The translations under genes were made by a program, and so were the position numbers. A stretch of DNA of 11,601 nt from Bacteroidota bacterium (GTDB taxonomy: Bacteria; Bacteroidota; Ignavibacteria; Ignavibacteriales; Ignavibacteriaceae): contig JAEXTR010000005.1 of the NCBI GenBank assembly GCA_023406915.1, forward strand, positions 1 to 11,601, read 5' to 3'. Shown one piece after another: positions 7,107 to 11,601 of this stretch. Under the pieces are notes generated by a model. The model was not told where the DNA came from. It ran no database searches and saw only the letters and a list, made by a program, of their open reading frames with translations. Each line of letters begins with the position of its first letter. The stretch's first letter is position 1.

Positions 7107-7463
7107 TTATTTCGGCAGTGAAGTCTGTGGTAGCTCCATACGGGAAACGAAAGGGAGCTCAGCAAGCTTCATGAGGGCTGATTTACTTCCTTCGGCGGTG
7201 AAGAGGTCACTCTGGAGTGAGCGGATCAGTACACCTTTTGATTCGATTTCTGCACGTTTTCCGGCATCGATTAATTCAGATGTCCTTACAAATACCGCGA
7301 TGATCTGATCATCCTGTGCTCCATTGACAGCCTGCATTAAGGGTGCATCAGCCTTTGATACCAGTGATTCCATTGAAGCTCCACAGCCGCTTATAAAAAA
7401 TGAGACAAAAAAGAGTGATGCGAAAAGCAGCAATAAGCCTGAACTGCCTTTTCTGTGTGGCAT
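7107..7463 (-). CDS. Small lipoprotein with free-standing I9-like (subtilase propeptide) domain
   Basis: A 118-residue protein. Basic MPHRKGSSG is followed by a hydrophobic stretch and the lipobox FISGC (Cys27), so it should be lipidated by Lgt, whose gene lies nearby. Residues about 51-112 resemble the I9 propeptide fold: strand DQIIAVFVR, a polar helix, strand GVLIRSLQSDLFTA, helix SKSALMKLAELP, strand FVSRMELP. By eye this lines up with the subtilase's own prodomain (lipoprotein VFVRTSEL at 57-64 with LFIHATDL at 89-96; VSRME at 106-110 with VIRME at 136-140). The start is set at ATG 7463, with GAGG 5-6 bases upstream; the longer frame to 7505 adds 14 non-signal residues. The protease gene follows 31 bases on. 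I infer an inhibitor or folding helper for that protease. The lipoprotein call is strong; the I9 call is moderate and needs a profile search. Confidence 0.8.
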   Translation of the reverse strand: MPHRKGSSGLLLLFASLFFVSFFISGCGASMESLVSKADAPLMQAVNGAQDDQIIAVFVRTSELIDAGKRAEIESKGVLIRSLQSDLFTAEGSKSALMKLAELPFVSRMELPQTSLPK

Positions 7464-7506
7464 AGTTACCTCGGTTTTGATACGTAGAATGGGATAATAA
7501 CACAAA

Positions 7507-7537
7507 TCAATGTAGGAATATCAATTTTGAACTCCAA
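7507..7537 (-). promoter_or_regulatory. Candidate promoter of the lipoprotein-subtilase unit
   Basis: On the minus strand TTG (7537-7535), a 20-base spacer ending in TTCC, then TACATTGA (7514-7507). This is close to Bacteroidota TTG-N20-TAnnTTTG, with the last bases off consensus. The box lies 43 bases before the ATG at 7463. An alternative sigma-70-like reading is TTGATA (7524-7519) and TATTAT (7499-7494) with a 19-base spacer. The 113-base gap after rlmB fits a separate transcript. Confidence 0.4.
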
Positions 7538-7576
7538 TGATTTTCAACACAGGGATAAAAAATGGGTCTTTTCAGA

Positions 7577-8314
7577 TTATGGGGTTTTATGTGTGCGTTG
7601 CTTAAGCACTTCAAACAAGAAGATACCGGTGGCAACAGATACATTCAATGACTGGATTTTACCCTGCATGGGGATGTATGCTAGGAAATCACATTTTTCG
7701 GATGTTAGTTTTCGGATACCTGATTCCTCATTGCCCACCACAATAATCGTAGGAAGGGAGAAGTCAATCTCAGTGTATGGTAATGCTTTTTCACTGAGCA
7801 TGGCACCGGTTATCCAAAACCCTGCCTTTTTCGCCTCTTCGAGTGAGCGCACCAGGTTATTAACTACAGCGATTTTCTGATGATTGATTGCACCTGCTGA
7901 AACCTTACTCACGGTATCGCTCAGCGGTGCAGAGTTATGCCGGGTAATGATCAGTCCATCTGCACCTGCACACTCTGCCGAACGGATGATTGCACCAACA
8001 TTATGTGGATCCTGAATGGAATCAAGGGCAACAAGGAGCCTATGACGCTGTAATGAGTATTCTAATAAAAATTCGAGTGATTCTGTTTTCTGGGATGGAA
8101 GGACTGCTATAACCCCCTGATGGTTCGCAGTGACACCTAATCTGTTAAATTTATCTGCGGGAAGCTGAGTGACCGGAATATTCTTCCGTTTCGCCTCTAT
8201 CCTGATTTTATCAATTACCTCCCCGCGCTGCCCAAAAAGAAGATAGATTTTTTCTATTGCTTCACCACCGCTGAGGGCTTCGATCACGGGTTTCCGTCCG
8301 CAAACTGCTCTCAT
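7577..8314 (-). CDS. rlmB: 23S rRNA 2'-O-methyltransferase RlmB (TrmH/SpoU family)
   Basis: A 245-residue SPOUT-class RNA methyltransferase that moves a methyl from S-adenosylmethionine to a ribose 2'-OH; RlmB acts on G2251 of 23S rRNA (E. coli numbering). The N-terminal substrate-binding domain (1-75) starts with the family's GRKPVIEAL. The three SpoU motifs are in order: NVGAIIRSAE (105-114, with N105 and catalytic R111), VVGNEESGI (192-200, E196), and IPMQGKIQSLNVSVATGIFLFE (214 onward, S222-L-N-V-S226), the knotted SAM site. Length matches RlmB/TrmH-type proteins (about 240-250). ATG overlaps the lgt stop in an ATGA arrangement, so translation is probably coupled. It is the last gene of the EIIA-hisS-lgt unit. 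The family is certain; the exact target nucleotide is inferred, because paralogs such as TrmH-like mitochondrial MRM-type enzymes look similar. Confidence 0.9.
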   Translation of the reverse strand: MRAVCGRKPVIEALSGGEAIEKIYLLFGQRGEVIDKIRIEAKRKNIPVTQLPADKFNRLGVTANHQGVIAVLPSQKTESLEFLLEYSLQRHRLLVALDSIQDPHNVGAIIRSAECAGADGLIITRHNSAPLSDTVSKVSAGAINHQKIAVVNNLVRSLEEAKKAGFWITGAMLSEKALPYTEIDFSLPTIIVVGNEESGIRKLTSEKCDFLAYIPMQGKIQSLNVSVATGIFLFEVLKQRTHKTP

Positions 8315-9168
8315 TTTTTCTTCGGTTCTTTTCCAGTTTTCGCTGGCGGTGTGTACTGAATTGCGTGGGGATTCTTTGTAAGATAGGTAAAGCCAAGTGT
8401 ACCAAGGATGATCATACCTGCCGCAATCACCTGGGCTTCAGTCAACCCCAGAAACATGGGAGGATTCAACCTGATAAACTCCACCAGAAGACGTGAACCA
8501 CCACCCAGAATCAGGTACATCATAAATAATCTGCCAATGGGCTGATTTTTGGTACGCAGCTTCCACAATAGTCCAAAAATCACCAGTGCAGCAAGAAACT
8601 CATAAATGGGGGTTGGGTGCAGTGGAGTGCTATCCAGAATACCATCCGGGTAAAGTGCTTTCAAATAGTCAGAGCGTTCAAACAGCAGAGAGGGCTTTAC
8701 GATACCGTTTTCGTAGTTCGTACCCCAGGGGAGGTTTGTGGGAAGACCATAGTCACCATCCCCGGATAAGTGACATCCGATTCTGCCAATACCATACGCA
8801 AGTATCAGCGAAGGAGAAGCCGCATCTGCAATAAAAAGAAAAGGGATTTTTTTTCTGCGGGCATAGATAAATATCGCCACTACAGAAAGGATAAGCCCAC
8901 CGTGGAAAACCAGCCCTCCGGGAGAAAAAGCCTCATGGAATGGATTCGCCAGAAAAGCGTCCCAATAATTAAAGAGATGGAACAGTTTAGACCCTACCAC
9001 ACCGAAAACCATTGCAAGAAGTGTTACTTCGGTTGCGATATTGGGATCAAGCCCCCTGCGCTTAATTTCTTTTGTTAAGAAAAAGCTTGCAGCGACAAAA
9101 GATATCCCAAGCATTAAACCGTAGCTGTACACCGTTAGCGGACCAATGTGGAATAATTCCGGTATCAT
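8311..9168 (-). CDS. lgt: Prolipoprotein diacylglyceryl transferase Lgt
   Basis: A 285-residue inner-membrane enzyme that transfers diacylglycerol from phosphatidylglycerol to the lipobox Cys of prolipoproteins, the first step of lipoprotein maturation. It has about seven hydrophobic segments. Family landmarks are the N-terminal YSYGLMLGISF, H89-G-G (in GLVFHGGLI), the Lgt signature GIGRIGCHLSGDGDYG (126-141), HPTPIYE (184-190) and SRLLVEFIR (225-233). The Bacteroidota-type GDGDYG replaces the NFxNxE of proteobacterial Lgt, as is usual for this group. The C-terminus ends in a charged tail rich in Lys, in the cytoplasm. ATG is 2 bases after the stop of the upstream gene, with AGGA 9 bases before it; its stop overlaps rlmB by 4 bases. 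Its activity would be needed for the lipoprotein at 7107-7463. Confidence 0.96.
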   Translation of the reverse strand: MIPELFHIGPLTVYSYGLMLGISFVAASFFLTKEIKRRGLDPNIATEVTLLAMVFGVVGSKLFHLFNYWDAFLANPFHEAFSPGGLVFHGGLILSVVAIFIYARRKKIPFLFIADAASPSLILAYGIGRIGCHLSGDGDYGLPTNLPWGTNYENGIVKPSLLFERSDYLKALYPDGILDSTPLHPTPIYEFLAALVIFGLLWKLRTKNQPIGRLFMMYLILGGGSRLLVEFIRLNPPMFLGLTEAQVIAAGMIILGTLGFTYLTKNPHAIQYTPPAKTGKEPKKK

Positions 9169-9170
9169 GG

Positions 9171-9686
9171 TTATTTATCCTGGAAGGTAAAAAGGTCTTT
9201 GGCAACTGAGAATGTTGTAAAAAGTCTGTTGTTTTTCTTTTCTGGTAGAAAAGTTTCGAGTATTTCAATCTCTTTTTTATAGATATTATACTCTACAACC
9301 GCAGAATTAACACTCCCATCCTGCTTGATCACATTCACGGTATACTTACCAAACAAATCCTGAAACAAGAGCTCAGAGTAGGCGGGTTTTGGCTCCACAA
9401 GGTACACCTGACGGGTATTCAACCCGAGAATACTGATGTCAATAGTATCCTTGGCTTTTCTTACATCCACACTGACTTCATAATTGAGACTGCTGAACTC
9501 CTTCACGGTCGCCACGGCAATCACATAGTACTGTTTATCAAGAATTGCATCATACCGGAAAAAGAGCCTGACTGCGTATTCCATCTCGGCAACTTTCTTT
9601 GCCGGCGTTGCGCTGAGAGCTTTATCGATCGTTTTTTTTCTCGTCTTAGGGACTTTCGGCACATCGTTTTGCTTACGCAGTGGCAT
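9171..9686 (-). CDS. Conserved-context hypothetical protein between hisS and lgt
   Basis: A 171-residue protein that I do not recognise. There is no signal peptide or membrane segment. Residues 1-35 are basic and probably disordered (Lys/Pro/Thr-rich, KVPKTRKKT). Residues 37-145 look beta-rich with alternating hydrophobics (AVRLFFRYDAILDKQYYVIA, then YEVSVDVRKAKDTIDISILG, then QVYLVEPKP, YTVNVIKQDG, AVVEYNIYKKEI). It ends in a charged helix-like tail. This could be a small beta-sandwich, perhaps binding another protein or nucleic acid through the basic tail; that is only inference. It starts 3 bases after the hisS stop and stops 2 bases before lgt, with only a weak GGAT ribosome site, so it is probably translated by coupling. 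The tight packing argues that it is a real gene. No function is claimed. Confidence 0.8.
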   Translation of the reverse strand: MPLRKQNDVPKVPKTRKKTIDKALSATPAKKVAEMEYAVRLFFRYDAILDKQYYVIAVATVKEFSSLNYEVSVDVRKAKDTIDISILGLNTRQVYLVEPKPAYSELLFQDLFGKYTVNVIKQDGSVNSAVVEYNIYKKEIEILETFLPEKKNNRLFTTFSVAKDLFTFQDK

Positions 9687-9689
9687 ACT

Positions 9690-10949
9690 TTATCCGATCA
9701 GTTTTGTAATGGTGTTGATAATCCCGCCAAATGGGACAGTTTCCTGGGTTCCGTCGCTCATTCTTTTTATTGCTACCGTACCGGCGGCATATTCATTACC
9801 ACCACAGAAGAGTACAACTTTTGCTCCCAGGCGGTTTGCCTCTCTCATCTGTGCTTTGATGCTTCGGGCATGGTAATCAAAATCAGCACTGATACCGGCA
9901 TTTCTGAGCTGTTGTGCAAGTCCGAATACGAACGGTGCCCGTTCTTCCTCGAGTCTGATGAGGTAGGCACTCAGTTTGGGGGCATCTGTCTGCAGAGCGT
10001 TCTCATTCTGAAGGGCAAGGATAATGCGTTCGATGCCAGCGGCAAAACCTACACCCGGAGTTTGTTGTCCGCCCAGCTGCTCGATAAGATTATCATATCT
10101 GCCACCACCGCACAGAGCGCTTTGAGAGCCAACACTGCCTGAAATAATTTCAAACGTGGTTTTTGTATAATAATCGAGACCGCGGACGAGTCTTGGCTCA
10201 ACTTTAAAGGGAATGTTTTCCTGCTGAAGCAGTGAAGTAACCACCTGAAAATGCTCCTTATCCTCGTCATCAAGGTAATCAATGAGCAGAGGCGCATCCT
10301 TCATAATTTCTATGTCTGCGGATTCTTTGCTGTCAAAGAGCCTGAGGATATTAGTTTCATACCGTTTTTTACTTTCGGTGGAAAGCCCATGCAATTTATC
10401 AGCCAGGTAATTGCGGAGTTCAGCCTTATACTGTTCACGTGTTTCTGGCTTACCGAGTGAATTTACGCAGACCTCCAGTGAATTGAGTCCAAACGACTTC
10501 AGGAGGTTGTATGCGATGATGATCATCTCTGCATCCAGCTGTGGAGCCTTAGACCCAAGTGCCTCAGCACCAAACTGATGGAACTGACGCAATCTGCCCG
10601 CCTGCGGGCGTTCCTGACGGAACATCGGGGAAATATAAAAGAGTTTTTGCAGCGGCTGCTTTGAGCCGAGAGCATGCTCGATATACGCCCGGACAACCGG
10701 AGCTGTCCCTTCAGGTTTCAGAGTCATATGGGTATCTCCCCGGTCTGTGAAACTATACATTTCTTTACTTACGATATCGGTGTCTTCACCAATACCCCGT
10801 TTAAAGAGGGCAGTTTCTTCAAAAACAGGAGTTCTGATTTCCTGATAATTATAAGTACTGAACAGAGACCGAACGGAAGATTCAATCCTGTACCAAACGG
10901 GCATATCCTCAGGAAGGGTATCCCTGGTACCGGTAATAGCTTTGATCAT
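9690..10949 (-). CDS. hisS: Histidyl-tRNA synthetase
   Basis: A 419-residue class IIa aminoacyl-tRNA synthetase that charges tRNA-His using ATP. The start reads GTRDTLPED as usual. Landmarks are IRTPVFEETALFKRGIG (38-54, motif 1 region), LKPEGTAPVVRAYIEH (77-92), motif 2 FRQERPQAGRLRQFHQFGAE (110-129, with R113-equivalent E/R residues contacting ATP), the histidine-binding HisA-type LVRGLDYYTKTTFEI (254-268), and motif 3 AAGIERIIL (303-311). The C-terminal anticodon domain occupies about 325-419. Length is normal (about 420). A start at 10949 is supported by the family start; the GGAA 11 bases upstream is weak, and the EIIA stop is only 15 bases before, so coupling is likely. It is the second gene of the operon. 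Confidence 0.97.
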   Translation of the reverse strand: MIKAITGTRDTLPEDMPVWYRIESSVRSLFSTYNYQEIRTPVFEETALFKRGIGEDTDIVSKEMYSFTDRGDTHMTLKPEGTAPVVRAYIEHALGSKQPLQKLFYISPMFRQERPQAGRLRQFHQFGAEALGSKAPQLDAEMIIIAYNLLKSFGLNSLEVCVNSLGKPETREQYKAELRNYLADKLHGLSTESKKRYETNILRLFDSKESADIEIMKDAPLLIDYLDDEDKEHFQVVTSLLQQENIPFKVEPRLVRGLDYYTKTTFEIISGSVGSQSALCGGGRYDNLIEQLGGQQTPGVGFAAGIERIILALQNENALQTDAPKLSAYLIRLEEERAPFVFGLAQQLRNAGISADFDYHARSIKAQMREANRLGAKVVLFCGGNEYAAGTVAIKRMSDGTQETVPFGGIINTITKLIG

Positions 10950-10964
10950 ACAGTAGCGTTCCGG

Positions 10965-11435
10965 TTATAAATCGAAGAAGGATTCTTCTTCCTGCTTGAA
11001 GAGCTCGAAGATTTCGTCCTGAGTTTTAGCTTCAAGAAGCTGGGTCCTGAAGTCATCGCGGGTCATCATCCGGGAAATCCGGCTGAGCAGTTTGATATGT
11101 AAGCTGACCTGATTTTCTTTACCAACCAGCAGGAAGAGGAGATGGACTGGCTGATTATCAAGTGACTGGTATTCAATTTCCTTGGAAGTTTTGCCGAATG
11201 CGCAAAGCACATCATCAACAGCATCGGTTTTACCGTGAGGGATTGCAAAGTTCTTTCCCACACCTGTTGACATAATGTTTTCCCTCGCCATCACTGCGGC
11301 ACGGACTCTTTCAATATCATCAACGCGTGGGTCGTTTTTAAAGAGGTCGATTAGTTCGTTGATTACATCCTCTTTCCCTTCACCTTTCAGCTCGGGGACG
11401 ATCATCTCTTTTTTGAGAAGGTCGGTAAGTTTCAT
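10965..11435 (-). CDS. PTS EIIA type 2 domain protein (PtsN/fructose-type)
   Basis: A 156-residue single-domain EIIA of the mannitol/fructose/nitrogen-regulatory class (PF00359), a phospho-carrier of the phosphotransferase system. The active His is H67, in GVGKNFAIPHGKT. Upstream is the typical RENIMSTGVG, and downstream SLHIKLLSRISRMM holds the second conserved His. Length matches EIIA-Ntr and EIIA-Fru domains (about 150). ATG 11435 was chosen because the family begins KLTDLLKKEMIVPELKG; a longer frame to 11498 adds 21 residues unlike the family and would overlap the promoter. No EIIB or EIIC gene is adjacent, so a regulatory role (PtsN-like) is more likely than sugar uptake; that is inference. 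It heads the operon leading to hisS, lgt and rlmB, 15 bases before hisS. The name ptsN is possible but not certain. Confidence 0.92.
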   Translation of the reverse strand: MKLTDLLKKEMIVPELKGEGKEDVINELIDLFKNDPRVDDIERVRAAVMARENIMSTGVGKNFAIPHGKTDAVDDVLCAFGKTSKEIEYQSLDNQPVHLLFLLVGKENQVSLHIKLLSRISRMMTRDDFRTQLLEAKTQDEIFELFKQEEESFFDL

Positions 11436-11467
11436 TTTGCACCGATAAATTAAATAAACACGGAAAA

Positions 11468-11498
11468 CAAATGTAGGAAAGTTTACATCCTTAATCAA
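11468..11498 (-). promoter_or_regulatory. Candidate promoter of the EIIA-hisS-lgt-rlmB operon
   Basis: On the minus strand TTG (11498-11496), a 20-base spacer ending in TTCC, then TACATTTG (11475-11468), an exact match to the Bacteroidota TAnnTTTG -7 box. It ends 32 bases before the ATG at 11435. The same DNA can be read as sigma-70-like TTGATT-N17-TACATT. The 10-mer around the box is shared with the lipoprotein promoter. Confidence 0.55.
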
Positions 11499-11499
11499 T

Positions 11500-11601
11500 T
11501 CAGAAGGGAGAGCATACCATTATTTTTTCGTCATTTTCGGGACTTTCCCAACTGCCGGTCATTTGGTCTTTGGTTTCGAAACTTTTCTTCACTAATTTCA
11601 G
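11500..11601 (-). CDS. Possible C-terminal end of an upstream gene (partial, uncertain)
   Basis: On the minus strand a frame is open from the right edge to TGA at 11502-11500, giving 33 residues that start LKLVKKSFETKDQM and end KIMVCSPF. Codon choice in this frame resembles the neighbours, but a frame of this length is not improbable by chance. A second frame, with its stop at 11531-11533, is also open to the edge (22 residues, Arg/Lys-rich, with many rare Arg codons). I recognise neither. If one is real it is the gene before the EIIA protein; the following promoter would sit at or just after its end. Confidence 0.3.
   Translation of the reverse strand: MKLVKKSFETKDQMTGSWESPENDEKIMVCSPF

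Noticed and set aside
7076..7165. 30-codon N-terminal extension of the subtilase frame, overlapping the lipoprotein gene
   Set aside because: The extension lacks a ribosome site and hides the signal peptide; AAAGGAG 7 bases before ATG 7075 and the MNRFYTLILT signal start fix the real start.
7464..7505. 14-residue N-terminal extension of the lipoprotein
   Set aside because: It would put extra residues before the basic signal-peptide start, and has no ribosome site; GAGG precedes ATG 7463.
7527..7880. 117-residue + strand open frame over the end of rlmB
   Set aside because: It is antisense to the SAM-binding knot region of rlmB; the reading is a shadow of that gene.
9669..10142. 157-residue + strand open frame over hisS
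   Set aside because: It is antisense to the histidyl-tRNA synthetase motifs, Cys-rich without pattern, and has no ribosome site support.
11436..11498. 21-residue N-terminal extension of the EIIA protein
   Set aside because: It does not resemble the EIIA family and coincides with the promoter-like element; the family start is KLTDLL after ATG 11435.
1..11601. tRNA, rRNA, CRISPR array, insertion sequence or toxin-antitoxin pair
   Set aside because: No cloverleaf-like sequence, regular spaced repeats, transposase text or terminal inverted repeats were found on either strand; the longest gap between genes is 184 bases (4090-4273), holding only a terminator and upstream DNA of the hydrolase.

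Overview
The window is an 11.6 kb piece of a moderate-GC bacterial chromosome. Two secreted proteins end in a C-terminal tail with a YPNPFNPTT core, of the kind used by the type IX secretion system (T9SS, Por sorting domain). Together with promoter-like TTG-N20-TAnnTTTG elements, this points to the Bacteroidota/Chlorobiota/Ignavibacteriota group, most likely an Ignavibacteria-like lineage. That placement is an inference; no marker gene here fixes the taxon. No rRNA, tRNA, CRISPR array, insertion sequence or phage gene was seen. The window looks like ordinary chromosome with an accessory left half and a housekeeping right half.

Left part (1-2750, + strand): the 3' part of an AlkD-like DNA alkylation repair protein, a GNAT acetyltransferase, a small WG-repeat-like protein, and a membrane-anchored protein with two calcium-loop-like DxNGDxxxE motifs around a GGAHCC motif. 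A long hairpin at 2682-2716 separates these from the convergent minus-strand genes.

Middle part (2752-7463, - strand): a secreted serine hydrolase of the beta-lactamase/penicillin-binding fold, a large secreted subtilisin-like protease, and a small lipoprotein directly upstream of the protease. The two enzymes carry almost the same T9SS tail, 71 of 82 residues identical and close at DNA level. The lipoprotein looks like a free-standing copy of a subtilase propeptide (I9-like). Its sequence can be aligned by eye with the protease's own N-terminal prodomain. Lipoprotein and protease are probably co-transcribed and end at a clear intrinsic terminator at 4220-4255. A membrane-tethered propeptide or inhibitor paired with a T9SS-exported protease is the most interesting candidate system in the window.

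Right part (7577-11435, - strand): a compact operon reading PTS EIIA domain protein, hisS, an unrecognised 171-residue protein, lgt and rlmB. Gaps are 15, 3 and 2 nt, followed by a 4-nt ATGA overlap, so translation is probably coupled. A promoter-like element lies just upstream of the EIIA gene, and a very similar one lies upstream of the lipoprotein gene; both share the 10-mer AATGTAGGAA on the + strand. The last 100 bases may hold the end of another minus-strand gene, but the frame is uncertain.
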